From NCBI GenBank assembly GCA_031421635.1, contig JANOPA010000039.1, forward strand, positions 1 through 64,000: a stretch of 64,000 nt of DNA. Direction: 5' to 3'. The first letter of the stretch is position 1; each line of letters opens with the position of its first letter. Shown here one piece after another: positions 1 to 8,593 of the stretch. Under the pieces are notes generated by a model, which ran no database searches, was not told where the DNA came from, and saw nothing but the letters and a program-made list of their open reading frames with translations. The stretch is from JAPOKJ01 sp031421635. GTDB lineage: Bacteria > Pseudomonadota > Gammaproteobacteria > Burkholderiales > Burkholderiaceae_E. A program made the position numbers and the translations under genes.

Positions 1-2
1 AT

Positions 3-752
3 TCGCTCGCCACGCCAAACGGCCAGAAGGTGACGATCCTGTTCGAGGAACTGCTCGCAGCGGGGCATAGCGGGGCCGAATACGATGCCTGGCTGATCAG
101 CATCGGCAAGGGCGACCAGTTCGGCTCGGGCTTTGTCGCGATAAACCCCAATTCCAAGATCCCCGCGCTGGTGGACCGTTCAGGCCCGGAACCGCTGCGG
201 CTGTTCGAAAGCGGCTCGATCCTGTTGCATCTGGCCGAGAGGTTCGGCGCTTTCCTGCCGGCTTCGGGTCCGGCGCGCGCAGAAACCATCAACTGGCTGA
301 TGTGGCAGATGGGCTCGGCACCCTTTTTTGGCGGCGGATTTGGCCATTTCTTCGCCTATGCGCCGGAAAAATGGGAATATCCGATCAACCGCTTTGCCAT
401 GGAGGTCAAACGCCAGTTGGATGTGCTTGACCGGCATTTGGCGGAGAACGAATACATGGCCGGTACGGACTACACCATCGCCGATATCGCGATTTGGCCC
501 TGGTACGGAGCCTTGGCAAAGGGTCTGCTCTATAGCGCGGGTGAGTTCTTGCAGGTGGAAGACTACAAACACGTGCAACGCTGGACCCAGGCAATTGCGG
601 AGCGTCCAGCCGTTAAACGGGGGCGCATGGTGAATCGTGCCTTTGGTGAGCCATCGAGCCAACTGCATGAGCGCCATGAGGCCAGCGATTTCGAGACCCA
701 GACTCAGGACAAGTTAAAGCCCGAAGAGGGCAAGACCCGGCCAGCAAGTTAA
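3..752 (+). CDS. YghU-type glutathione S-transferase / disulfide-bond oxidoreductase (5' partial)
   Basis: The reading frame is open from the first bases of the window, so the true start lies upstream. The first visible residues (SLATPNGQKV) continue into VTILFEELLAAGHSGAEYDAW, which matches the N-terminal thioredoxin-fold domain of E. coli YghU/YfcG-type transferases. The glutathione-contacting FESGSILLHLAE segment and a C-terminal helical domain with the TIADIAIWPW motif follow. The family reduces disulfides or conjugates glutathione in the cytoplasm. The GTG at 30 is internal and not the start. It ends 11 bp before argG, but no functional link to arginine synthesis is evident. The family call is strong; the substrate is unknown. 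Confidence 0.9.
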   Translation, partial: SLATPNGQKVTILFEELLAAGHSGAEYDAWLISIGKGDQFGSGFVAINPNSKIPALVDRSGPEPLRLFESGSILLHLAERFGAFLPASGPARAETINWLMWQMGSAPFFGGGFGHFFAYAPEKWEYPINRFAMEVKRQLDVLDRHLAENEYMAGTDYTIADIAIWPWYGALAKGLLYSAGEFLQVEDYKHVQRWTQAIAERPAVKRGRMVNRAFGEPSSQLHERHEASDFETQTQDKLKPEEGKTRPAS

Positions 753-763
753 AATCGCGGGTT

Positions 764-2113
764 ATGAGCAAAATTCTTCTCTCTCTGCCTAAGGGCGAAC
801 GCGTGGGCATTGCCTTTTCTGGTGGCCTGGACACCTCTGCAGCCTTGGCGTGGATGCGCGACAAAGGGGCCGTCCCCTTTGCCTACACCGCCAATTTGGC
901 TCAGCCCGACGAGTCGGACTATGAGGACATTACTCGCAAAGCAATGGCTTACGGCGCTGAAAAGGCTCGCCTGGTAGATTGCCGCGAGGCCTTGGTTCAA
1001 GAAGGTCTGGTCGCCCTGCAATGCGGTGCTTTTCACATCAGCAGCGCCGGCCGCACCTACTTCAACACCACCCCGCTGGGTCGCGCGGTGACTGGAACCG
1101 TCCTGGTGAAGACGATGCAGGAAGACAACGTCAACATCTGGGGCGACGGGTCAACCTATAAAGGTAACGATATTGAGCGCTTCTACCGATATGGCTTGAT
1201 GGCCAATCCGGCGCTGCGCATTTACAAACCCTGGCTCGATCAAGATTTTGTGCGCGAACTGGGCGGTCGCAAGGAAATGAGCGAATGGCTCAACTCGCAC
1301 GGCTTTGATTACAAGATGAGCACCGAGAAGGCCTATTCGACTGACTCCAACATCTGGGGCGCGACTCACGAAGCCAAGGATTTGGAGTTTCTCAACAAGG
1401 GCCTGCGTATTGTCAATCCGATTATGTCGGTGAAGCATTGGGATCAAAGCATCGAAATCAAATCCGAAGAAGTCACCATTGCTTTCGAGGAAGGGTTTCC
1501 GGTGTCAATCAATGGTCAGCACTGGGCAAGCCAGGTTGATCTAGTGATGGAGGCAAATCGCATTGGTGGACGGCATGGTCTGGGTATCTCGGATCAGATC
1601 GAAAACCGCATCATTGAAGCGAAGAGCCGAGGCATCTACGAAGCTCCGGGAATGGCACTGCTCTACATTGCCTATGAGCGTCTGATTGCCGGCATTCATA
1701 ACGAAGGCACTATCGACAATTATCGTACCTTGGGCCGTAAACTGGGTCGTCAGTTGTACGAAGGGCGCTGGTTTGATCCACAAAGTTTGATGCTGCGCGA
1801 CACCTTGCAAAAATGGGTGGGTCGGGCCGTGTCCGGCGAAGTGACGATTGAGTTGCGCCGCGGTGATGACTATTCCATCCTCGACACTCGAAGTGAGAAT
1901 TTGACCTATCACCCGGAACGACTGTCGATGGAGAAAGTGGCGGATGAGGCCTTCACGCCTTTGGACCGGATTGGTCAGCTTCAAATGCGCAACCTAGACA
2001 TTCTGGATTCACGAGACAAGCTTGGCGTGTATGCCCGTGTGGGTGTGCTGCCTTCGGGTACCAGTGCGGCCGGCTTGCTTGAAGACAAAATGGGCAAGCC
2101 GAAAGCAAACTAG
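764..2113 (+). CDS. argG: Argininosuccinate synthase
   Basis: Condenses citrulline and aspartate with ATP to argininosuccinate, the penultimate step of arginine biosynthesis, in the cytoplasm. The 449-residue product matches the long E. coli-type ArgG (about 447 aa) rather than the roughly 400-residue type. Visible features are the N-terminal PP-loop AFSGGLDTSAA (about residues 18-28), GRAVTGT, NIWGDGSTYKGNDIERFYRYG, and EANRIGGRHGLGISDQIENR. The ATG at 764 gives the full family N-terminus; no strong Shine-Dalgarno precedes it. The gene stands alone, with no other arg gene in the window. No sign of damage. Confidence 0.98.
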   Translation: MSKILLSLPKGERVGIAFSGGLDTSAALAWMRDKGAVPFAYTANLAQPDESDYEDITRKAMAYGAEKARLVDCREALVQEGLVALQCGAFHISSAGRTYFNTTPLGRAVTGTVLVKTMQEDNVNIWGDGSTYKGNDIERFYRYGLMANPALRIYKPWLDQDFVRELGGRKEMSEWLNSHGFDYKMSTEKAYSTDSNIWGATHEAKDLEFLNKGLRIVNPIMSVKHWDQSIEIKSEEVTIAFEEGFPVSINGQHWASQVDLVMEANRIGGRHGLGISDQIENRIIEAKSRGIYEAPGMALLYIAYERLIAGIHNEGTIDNYRTLGRKLGRQLYEGRWFDPQSLMLRDTLQKWVGRAVSGEVTIELRRGDDYSILDTRSENLTYHPERLSMEKVADEAFTPLDRIGQLQMRNLDILDSRDKLGVYARVGVLPSGTSAAGLLEDKMGKPKAN

Positions 2114-2194
2114 CCGCGAGCACAGAAGTACGCGCCATCCGATCTAACGTAGCGTGCGCGGACCAGAGGGAACTAGTCCAAGTACGCGCCGTTG

Positions 2195-2713
2195 TTAAGC
2201 ATTCGTCACAATGCGACTTCGCTGCGGCAGTTCTTTGTCCACGCCAGCACCTTGACCCACGCTCAAGCCGCCCATCGTTGCGCGGTTATCGATGTCAAAT
2301 GTAGCGGCATCAGCGGCTCGCTCATCGCGCAACTGCTGGTAAAGGCCAAGACTGCGCAACTCTTGATCAAAGCTCGGTTGGAGCCTACGCATTTGCTTCA
2401 ACTGGTAGGAGTCCAACAGTGCGATTTGATCGGTGACAAAAAAATCATACATTGGCTTGAGCAATCTCAAGCATACGCCAGCCAGCGCAAACCAAACAAT
2501 CAACCACGCGATCATCCAGGCGCGAAACATTTCTTCGCCCTCTGCGCTGCCCTGTGTCGCCAGACGAAACCCGCCAATCAGGGAGGCTAAACCGGTCAAC
2601 CCAATAATAGCGACAGAACGGTTCGTGACTATTTTTCTCGCTGTGGCGGCAAAACACGCATAACCAGAAATACTACTTACGACATAGCGGGAGCGGGTGC
2701 TTGAGCTGCTCAT
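2195..2713 (-). CDS. Uncharacterised protein with two predicted membrane helices
   Basis: A 172-residue protein that I do not recognise. The start is set at the ATG at 2713 because GGAG lies 7 nt upstream; a TTG seven codons earlier would also be in frame. Two hydrophobic stretches (about residues 34-50 and 64-84) look like membrane helices, followed by a roughly 85-residue soluble, Arg/Gln-rich tail (KQMRRLQPSFDQELRSLG). It lies between argG (convergent) and the sensor kinase (divergent). Base use resembles its neighbours. It could be a small inner-membrane protein of unknown role. Confidence 0.65.
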   Translation of the reverse strand: MSSSSTRSRYVVSSISGYACFAATARKIVTNRSVAIIGLTGLASLIGGFRLATQGSAEGEEMFRAWMIAWLIVWFALAGVCLRLLKPMYDFFVTDQIALLDSYQLKQMRRLQPSFDQELRSLGLYQQLRDERAADAATFDIDNRATMGGLSVGQGAGVDKELPQRSRIVTNA

Positions 2714-2967
2714 ATCAAACTCCTTCGTGGGCAATTAAAAAAGCAGAACTTGGTTGCTGGTACAAAGATAGGCTCGCGCTTGTTATAAATCCAATTAGGT
2801 GTTTGTATATGTGCCATTAATAAAGTTATGTGACTAGGGTCAAGTCGTTGGGGCGGCAGAGGCACAAAGGGCTTGCCCGTTTTGAGCTCTGGCGCCGAAT
2901 CGCCTCTCAGTCGCGCTCGAAATTCAGATGACGCCTTGAGAAGGGCTTGGCAGGATAAAATCCAAAG

Positions 2968-4149
2968 ATGATGCCCAGTCCCATAAACCACCCGCAATTG
3001 CAAAACACCAACCCGCACTGGCAGGATCGTTTCAGCCTGCTTCTCGAATCCACGGGTGAAGGTATTTTCGGAATTGATTTAGCCGGTAACTGCACCTTCA
3101 TTAACCGTGCCGGTGCAGAAATACTGGGCTATGATGCGCACGCCGTTCTGGGCCAAAACATGCATTGGCTCACCCATCATTCCCATCCGGATGGGTCGCA
3201 CTACGCAGATACAGATTGCCCGATCTTCAACGCGTTTCGTCAGGGTTTACCGTGCAGGCTGGATACGGAAGTGTTCTGGCGACACGACCGTAGCGCTTTC
3301 CCCGTCGAATATTCGAGCTATCCGATTATGGACGGAAGCGTGGTCCGAGGTGCCGTGATCACGTTTGTCGATATCACGGAGCGTAAGCGGGCCGCCGACT
3401 CCTTGCGCAGGGCCAATGATGAACTCGAAATACGAGTCGATGAGCGTACTCAGGAACTCTCTGTGGCACTGGGGCAGTTGCGCGAGCTGGCGGCCTATTC
3501 GGAACGCATTCGTGAGGAAGAGCGCACGCGCATCGCTCGCGAGGTGCATGATGAGCTGGGTAGTCTTCTGGTGGCCCTGAAGATGGATGTCAATTGGCTA
3601 AGAAAGCGCTTAGGCGAAATCGCGCTTACGTCGCCACTGCCTGAGCGCATGCGCCACAAATGCGAGAACATGAACCGCTTGATTGAAGACGCGGTCCAAA
3701 ATGTTGGCCGGATCATCACCGATCTTAGACCGAGTATTCTGGACCATCAGGGCTTGTGGGCAGCGCTTGAATGGCAGGCTCAGGAGTTTGTGCGAAGCGC
3801 CGAACTTCAACTTGATTGGAACCTTCGCGTTGAAGGCGCGGCCGAACTTCCCGAGCCTGTGGCTATTGCCGTCTTTAGAATCTTTCAAGAAATGCTCTCC
3901 AACATTGGTCGTCACGCTCAGGCATCGCGGGTTCGAATTGATATTGCAGCCGGAATCGCAGTCGATGGCTGCGCCTTGTCCTTGCGAGTAGAAGACGACG
4001 GCTGCGGAGCCGTTCCGGAAGCCTTCGACGCGCCCACCTCTTACGGCGTGATGGGCATGCGCGAACGTGCTCGAACCATCGGCGGCACCATCAGTATTCA
4101 AAGCGTTTTAAAACAAGGCTCAGTGTTTGAACTGCGTTTACCGGTATGA
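2968..4149 (+). CDS. PAS-domain sensor histidine kinase, NarX/UhpB-like (HisKA_3)
   Basis: The 393-residue kinase has an N-terminal PAS domain (about residues 20-140; GEGIFGIDLAG, FPVEYSSYPI, ITFVDITERKRA), a coiled-coil linker, a HisKA_3 dimerisation domain with the phospho-accepting His194 in REVHDELGSL, and a HATPase_c domain (N-box EMLSNIGRHA, G1 VEDDGCG, G2 GVMGMRERA). No transmembrane helix is visible, so the sensor is probably cytoplasmic. It overlaps the response-regulator gene by 4 bp (ATGA), indicating co-translation. The pair directly precedes the cyanate operon, so it may sense a nitrogen-related or redox signal and control that operon; this is inferred from position. Confidence 0.93.
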   Translation: MMPSPINHPQLQNTNPHWQDRFSLLLESTGEGIFGIDLAGNCTFINRAGAEILGYDAHAVLGQNMHWLTHHSHPDGSHYADTDCPIFNAFRQGLPCRLDTEVFWRHDRSAFPVEYSSYPIMDGSVVRGAVITFVDITERKRAADSLRRANDELEIRVDERTQELSVALGQLRELAAYSERIREEERTRIAREVHDELGSLLVALKMDVNWLRKRLGEIALTSPLPERMRHKCENMNRLIEDAVQNVGRIITDLRPSILDHQGLWAALEWQAQEFVRSAELQLDWNLRVEGAAELPEPVAIAVFRIFQEMLSNIGRHAQASRVRIDIAAGIAVDGCALSLRVEDDGCGAVPEAFDAPTSYGVMGMRERARTIGGTISIQSVLKQGSVFELRLPV

Positions 4150-4799
4150 GTGACAAGCCCATTCGTGTCTTGATTGGTGATGACCACCGAATCGTGCGTG
4201 AAGGACTCAAGCAAGTGCTTGCGGATGCGCCCGAAATGCAGGTGATGGCCGAAGGATCGAACGGTCAACAAGTGCTTGATCAGGTCGCTCAACTGATGCC
4301 GGAAGGTCTGGACGTGGTGCTGCTCGACATCGCCATGCCGGGCCGCGATGGGCTGGATGTTCTGCAATGCTTGCGACAGGCATGGCCCAAACTACCGGTG
4401 CTGATGTTGAGTACGTACCCTGAGCAGCAGTACGCAGTACGTTGCATCAAGCTAGGCGCCGCAGGGTATTTGAACAAAAGCGCCGATCCTGACGAAATGA
4501 TTACCGCGCTACGCAAGGTGGCCGCAGGCGGCATCTATGTCACGCCGCTGACGGCTGAAGCGCTGGCCAATGCAGTCGGTTCATCCTCCAGAACTGGGCA
4601 TGAATCGCTTTCCCACCGCGAACACCAAGTTTACCGTATGCTTATTGAAGGTTTGAGCGTGAACCAGATTGGTGCGCAACTGGCCCTTGCCTCGAATACG
4701 GTGAGCACTTATCGTGCAAGAATCTTGGAAAAGACCGGGACAAGGAATGACGTCGAACTCGCACTTTACGCAGAGCGGCAGTCTTCGACAGGTCGATAA
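4146..4799 (+). CDS. NarL/FixJ-family response regulator
   Basis: The 217-residue regulator carries an N-terminal receiver domain (acidic pair at D12-D13, phospho-acceptor Asp61 in LLDIAMPG, conserved Lys in GYLNKSADPDE) and a C-terminal LuxR-type HTH (about residues 150-210; LSHREHQVYRMLIEGLSVNQIGAQ, SNTVSTYRARILEKTG). It is translationally coupled to the upstream kinase. Its likely DNA target is one of the two perfect inverted repeats found between this gene and the cyanate operon (4816-4839 and 4925-4938), though that is inference. Confidence 0.94.
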   Translation: MSDKPIRVLIGDDHRIVREGLKQVLADAPEMQVMAEGSNGQQVLDQVAQLMPEGLDVVLLDIAMPGRDGLDVLQCLRQAWPKLPVLMLSTYPEQQYAVRCIKLGAAGYLNKSADPDEMITALRKVAAGGIYVTPLTAEALANAVGSSSRTGHESLSHREHQVYRMLIEGLSVNQIGAQLALASNTVSTYRARILEKTGTRNDVELALYAERQSSTGR

Positions 4800-4815
4800 G
4801 GCCGCGTACGCGCAA

Positions 4816-4839
4816 TCTTGTAGTGCCTCCCCTACAAGA
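4816..4839. promoter_or_regulatory. Perfect 8-bp inverted repeat upstream of the cyanate operon
   Basis: TCTTGTAG and CTACAAGA are separated by 8 bp. The repeat starts 17 bp after the response-regulator stop and lies about 120 bp upstream of the transporter gene. No T-tract follows, so it is unlikely to be a terminator. It could be the operator of the adjacent NarL-type regulator. The GTA/TAC spacing is 10 bp, not the 8 bp of an NtcA site. Confidence 0.5.
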
Positions 4840-4924
4840 CATGGAAGCACTATCAACGACTTACCTCAATTCGCCCGCTTTTGCGGCGTCGGCCTCAAGC
4901 TGGCGCGTTGCTTGCATAAGGCCT

Positions 4925-4938
4925 TTGGATCGATCCAA
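4925..4938. promoter_or_regulatory. 14-bp perfect palindrome TTGGATCGATCCAA before the cyanate operon
   Basis: The palindrome has no spacer and ends 22 bp before the chosen ATG of the binding-protein gene. It resembles a Crp/Fnr-type box (TTGAT-N4-ATCAA) with one changed base in each half-site. It could equally be a site for another dimeric regulator. Confidence 0.4.
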
Positions 4939-4960
4939 TTTCTTATACAAGAGGCATGCC

Positions 4961-6373
4961 ATGTTGACGACAAAGTCAGGACCCGAAGAGACCAGCCCGA
5001 ACCCGGTCGCCAAGACTTACGACCCCTATAATCCAGACCGGCCTCTGATGATGCGCTGTGCCTGTGGCGAGGATCACGCCCCCACTGAACACATCAAGGC
5101 GCGGGTGCAAGCACAAAGCGATGAGGCCTTGTCTCAGGACTTTATTGAAGCCTCATTGATGAAAGCTATCTTTCCGATTGAGAGCGTGCGTCGCCGCTTC
5201 TTGCAAGCCGTGGGTGCCAACACAGCGCGCGCCGCCATTGCCTCGTTGCTGCCCTTGCCGGCCTTGCAAGCTATGGCGCAAGATAAGGGTAGCCTTGAAA
5301 AGAAGGATCTCAAGATTGGTTTTATTGCCATCACCTGCGCGAGTCCTCTCATCATGGCCGACCCCTTGGGTTTCTATAAGAAGGAAGGTCTGAATGTTCA
5401 ATTGAACAAAACGGCTGGCTGGGCCTTGATTCGCGACAAAATGCTGAACAAAGAGCACGACGCGAGCCACTTTCTCTCGCCGATGCCACTTTCGATCTCG
5501 ATGGGTCTGGGTTCTAACCAATCCCAGATGCGGGTCGCCACCATTCAAAATACCAACGGCCAAGCGATCACTTTGCACGTCAAACACAAGGACAAACGCG
5601 ATCCGAAGCAGTGGAAGGGCTTTAAGTTTGCTGTCCCGTTTGAATACAGCATGCATAATTTTCTGTTGCGCTATTACCTCGCCGAGAATGGTGTGAATCC
5701 CGACACTGATGTGCAGATACGCGTGACCCCACCACCGGAAATGGTGGCCAACCTACGGGCTGGAAATATTGACGGCTTTCTTGGCCCCGATCCCTTCAAT
5801 CAGCGCGCGGTGTATGACGAAGTAGGCTTCATTCACATTCTCTCCAAAGAAATTTGGGATGGTCATCCTTGTTGTGCCTTTGGAATGAACGAAGAGTTCA
5901 TCAAACAAAACCCGAATACCTACGCAGCGCTATTCCGTTCCGTGTTAACGGCTGCCAACATGGCCAACCAACCCAAAGATCGAGAATTGATTGCCCGGAT
6001 CATCGCGCCCACCCAGTATCTCAATCAACCCGAAACCGTGCTGACACAAGTGCTCACGGGTAAGTTTGCTGACGGCTTAGGCGGCATCAAAACTGTTCCA
6101 GATCGCGCGGGCTTTGACCCGGTGCCCTGGCAAAGCATGGCGGTATGGATGCTCACCCAGATGAAGCGCTGGGGCTACGTGAAGGGTGATGTTGACTACA
6201 AGGGCATTGCGGAAAAAGTTTTCCTACTTACCGACGCGAAAAAATTCATGACGCAGGTGGGCATGAAACCACCCGAGGGTGCGTACAAAAAGTTTAAGGT
6301 GATGGGTAAGGAGTTTGATCCCGCCAAGGCCGACGACTACGCCAAGAGCTTTGCCATCAACAAGCTCGGTTAA
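4961..6373 (+). CDS. CmpA/NrtA-family ABC transporter substrate-binding protein (probable cyanate/nitrate-type uptake)
   Basis: Binds an anion in the periplasm and delivers it to the permease encoded next. The ATG at 4961 (470 aa) is preferred because GAGG precedes it and the family-typical sequence begins here; an upstream in-frame extension reaches 4823. The N-terminus is unusual: about 70 hydrophilic residues with a C33-x-C35-G-x2-H39 motif, then a twin-arginine-like signal (RRRFLQ, residues 77-82) and a hydrophobic stretch ending near LQAMAQ. The mature domain has the NrtA/CmpA fold signatures (LKIGFIAITCASPLIMADPLGFYKKEGL, NIDGFLGPDPFNQRAV). Linkage to cynS favours cyanate as ligand; nitrate, nitrite or bicarbonate are family alternatives. 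Confidence 0.9.
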   Translation: MLTTKSGPEETSPNPVAKTYDPYNPDRPLMMRCACGEDHAPTEHIKARVQAQSDEALSQDFIEASLMKAIFPIESVRRRFLQAVGANTARAAIASLLPLPALQAMAQDKGSLEKKDLKIGFIAITCASPLIMADPLGFYKKEGLNVQLNKTAGWALIRDKMLNKEHDASHFLSPMPLSISMGLGSNQSQMRVATIQNTNGQAITLHVKHKDKRDPKQWKGFKFAVPFEYSMHNFLLRYYLAENGVNPDTDVQIRVTPPPEMVANLRAGNIDGFLGPDPFNQRAVYDEVGFIHILSKEIWDGHPCCAFGMNEEFIKQNPNTYAALFRSVLTAANMANQPKDRELIARIIAPTQYLNQPETVLTQVLTGKFADGLGGIKTVPDRAGFDPVPWQSMAVWMLTQMKRWGYVKGDVDYKGIAEKVFLLTDAKKFMTQVGMKPPEGAYKKFKVMGKEFDPAKADDYAKSFAINKLG

Positions 6374-6381
6374 GCACTACG

Positions 6382-7245
6382 ATGATCAAGTCTCTGAACG
6401 GCAAGGCGGCCATTCTTTCGATCGTCCTATTGCTAGTCTTTCTGGGTATTTGGTATGCAGCTACCGAGTCCAGTACGGTCGCAGCAGGTGGCGGGCCTGC
6501 GCTCACCGCCGAGCAGATCGAGTATCAAAAGATGATGGGCAAAGACCCGGGCAATACCAAGGCCACGGGCTTTCCAACGCTCGGCCAAATGGGCAATGCC
6601 ATCACCAAGCAGCTCTCAAACCCTTTTTACGACAACGGACCCAACGATAAAGGGATCGCCATTCAGTTGGGTCACTCGCTCGGTCGGGTTGGTCTTGGTT
6701 TTTTTCTGGCTGCGTTGGTCGCTATCCCGATGGGCTTTGTGATCGGCATGAGTCCCTTGCTCAGAAAGGCCTTTGACCCCTTCATTCAGGTGCTCAAGCC
6801 CATTAGCCCCCTCGCCTGGATGCCGCTCGCGCTTTACACCATTAAGGACTCGTCCATTTCGGGCATTTTTGTGATCTTCATCTGCTCGGTATGGCCAATG
6901 CTAATCAACACCGCCTTTGGTGTGGCCTCGGTCAAGCGCGAATGGCTCAACGTGGCTTCGACCCTGGCAGTGAACCCCCTGCGTAAAGCATTTCAGGTGA
7001 TTTTGCCCGCTGCAGCACCGACGATTCTGACCGGGATGCGAATCAGTATGGGTATTGCATGGCTAGTCATTGTCGCCGCCGAGATGTTGGTGGGAGGCAC
7101 CGGCATAGGCTATTTCGTTTGGAATGAGTGGAACAATTTGTCCTTGCCCAATGTGATCTTTGCCATCGGGGTGATTGGTGTCGTGGGCATGATGCTGGAC
7201 CTGGCCTTTGCAAAACTTCAGCAGTGGGTGACCTATGTCGAATGA
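6382..7245 (+). CDS. NtrB/CynB-type ABC transporter permease
   Basis: The 287-residue inner-membrane protein has an N-terminal hydrophobic segment (residues 8-25), a periplasmic stretch and a five-to-six-helix BPD_transp_1 core. The EAA-like cytoplasmic loop is VASTLAVNPLRKAFQVILPAAAPTILTGMRISMGIAW. It resembles nitrate/cyanate/taurine permeases. It starts 8 bp after the binding-protein stop and overlaps the ATPase gene by 11 bp, so the three form one operon. With the binding protein and ATPase it would import cyanate or a similar anion. Confidence 0.92.
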   Translation: MIKSLNGKAAILSIVLLLVFLGIWYAATESSTVAAGGGPALTAEQIEYQKMMGKDPGNTKATGFPTLGQMGNAITKQLSNPFYDNGPNDKGIAIQLGHSLGRVGLGFFLAALVAIPMGFVIGMSPLLRKAFDPFIQVLKPISPLAWMPLALYTIKDSSISGIFVIFICSVWPMLINTAFGVASVKREWLNVASTLAVNPLRKAFQVILPAAAPTILTGMRISMGIAWLVIVAAEMLVGGTGIGYFVWNEWNNLSLPNVIFAIGVIGVVGMMLDLAFAKLQQWVTYVE

Positions 7246-8047
7246 TGCCCGCTTCGTGAAAATTGAGGGCCTGACCAAAACTTATGTGCCTGGTAAGCCA
7301 GTCTTTGCGAACGTCTCGTTTGCACTCGACAAAGGCGAGTTTGTCTGCATCATCGGGCACTCAGGCTGCGGCAAAACCACCGTGCTCAATGTACTTGCCG
7401 GCTTGGACAAGGCCACCGCAGGCCATATCTTCATGGACGAGCGCGAAGTTACCGCGCCGGGGCTGGATCGAGGGGTGGTGTTTCAAAGCCACGCGCTGAT
7501 GCCTTGGTTGACTGTTCGCAAAAATATCGCTTTCGGTGTCGTGTCACGTTGGCCCGAATGGAGCAAGGCTCAGGTCAATCAGCAAGTCGAAAAGTTTGTG
7601 GGCATGGTGGGTTTATCGGAGGCGATCGACAAGAAACCTTCGCAACTTTCCGGCGGCATGAAGCAGCGCGTAGGTATTGCACGGGCCTTTGCTATTCAAC
7701 CCAAGATGCTCTTACTCGATGAGCCCTTCGGTGCGCTCGATGCCCTCACTCGCGGCACCATTCAAGACGAGCTCATGAGCATCGTACGTGAGACTCAGCA
7801 AACCGTGTTCATGATCACCCACGACGTTGATGAAGCTATTCTGCTCGCCGATCGCATTTTACTGATGAGCAACGGCTCGGAGAGTAGCTCGGGTTATGTG
7901 CCCGGTGGCATCGCTGAGGTGGTCACCAATACTTTGCCTCGCAACCGCAAGCGGGCAGCGCTGCATCATCTGCCTGGTTACTACGAGTTGCGTAACCATA
8001 TTGTCGACTTTCTTGTGTCTCGCGCCCTAGCTGGCGCGAACCACTAA
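7235..8047 (+). CDS. NrtD/CynD-type ABC transporter ATP-binding protein
   Basis: The 270-residue ATPase has Walker A GHSGCGKTT, Q-loop region VFQSHALMPW, signature LSGGMKQRVGIARA, Walker B MLLLDEPFGALD and the H-loop MITHDVDEA. This is the nitrate/taurine/cyanate importer subfamily. It energises the permease encoded immediately upstream, with which it overlaps by 11 bp. It lies 41 bp before cynS and very likely shares its transcript. Confidence 0.95.
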   Translation: MSNDARFVKIEGLTKTYVPGKPVFANVSFALDKGEFVCIIGHSGCGKTTVLNVLAGLDKATAGHIFMDEREVTAPGLDRGVVFQSHALMPWLTVRKNIAFGVVSRWPEWSKAQVNQQVEKFVGMVGLSEAIDKKPSQLSGGMKQRVGIARAFAIQPKMLLLDEPFGALDALTRGTIQDELMSIVRETQQTVFMITHDVDEAILLADRILLMSNGSESSSGYVPGGIAEVVTNTLPRNRKRAALHHLPGYYELRNHIVDFLVSRALAGANH

Positions 8048-8088
8048 CCTTGTACTTTTAAATCCAATACTCTTAACCAGGAGCAAGT

Positions 8089-8532
8089 ATGAATCGTCTC
8101 GAAGTGTCCGAAAAAATTATCTCGACCAAAGTAGCGAAAGGCATGAAGTGGTCCGATATTGCCAAGAAAGTCGGTGAGTCCAAAGAGTGGGTCACCGCCG
8201 CATGCTTGGGCCAGATGACCTTGACAGCAGCCCAGGCCAAGATCATGGGAAAAATCTTCGGCTTGAACGCTGAGGAACAAAAGTGGCTGCAAATTGTGCC
8301 TTATAAAGGCTCATTACCCACACCCGTTCCTACCGACCCGCTCATTTATCGTTGGTACGAGATCGTCAGCGTCTATGGCACCACCATTAAAGAATTGATC
8401 CATGAAGAGTTTGGCGACGGCATCATGAGCGCGATCGACTTTTCCATGGACATTAAGCGCGAGCCCGACCCAAAAGGCGATCGCGTGAATGTTGTTCTGT
8501 CCGGCAAGTTCTTGCCCTATAAGACTTACTAA
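8089..8532 (+). CDS. cynS: Cyanate hydratase (cyanase)
   Basis: Converts cyanate and bicarbonate to ammonia and carbon dioxide (through carbamate), detoxifying cyanate and releasing nitrogen; the family forms cytoplasmic decamers. The 147-residue product has the N-terminal helical domain (KGMKWSDIAKKVGESKEWVTAACLGQM) and the C-terminal catalytic domain. The catalytic triad can be placed at Arg88, Glu91 and Ser114 (IYRWYEIVSVYG, GIMSAIDF), matching Arg96, Glu99 and Ser122 of the E. coli enzyme. GGAG precedes the ATG by 7 nt. The upstream ABC genes give a complete import-and-hydrolysis module. No carbonic anhydrase gene is nearby. Confidence 0.98.
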   Translation: MNRLEVSEKIISTKVAKGMKWSDIAKKVGESKEWVTAACLGQMTLTAAQAKIMGKIFGLNAEEQKWLQIVPYKGSLPTPVPTDPLIYRWYEIVSVYGTTIKELIHEEFGDGIMSAIDFSMDIKREPDPKGDRVNVVLSGKFLPYKTY

Positions 8533-8593
8533 GTGCCTCGTCACATTAAACCCTCGCCCGGCTGAACATCACCCCAAATAGGATTGACGCGTT

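Noticed and set aside
180..677. Open frame of 165 codons antisense to the GST gene
   Set aside because: It lies wholly within a strongly supported coding gene and has no recognisable motif.
3610..4101. 163-codon antisense frame in the histidine kinase
   Set aside because: It is a shadow of the kinase catalytic region; no ribosome site.
4816..4839. NtcA-type nitrogen box (GTA-N8-TAC) before the cyanate genes
   Set aside because: GTA and TAC are spaced 10 bp, and NtcA is a cyanobacterial regulator; it is kept only as an unassigned inverted repeat.
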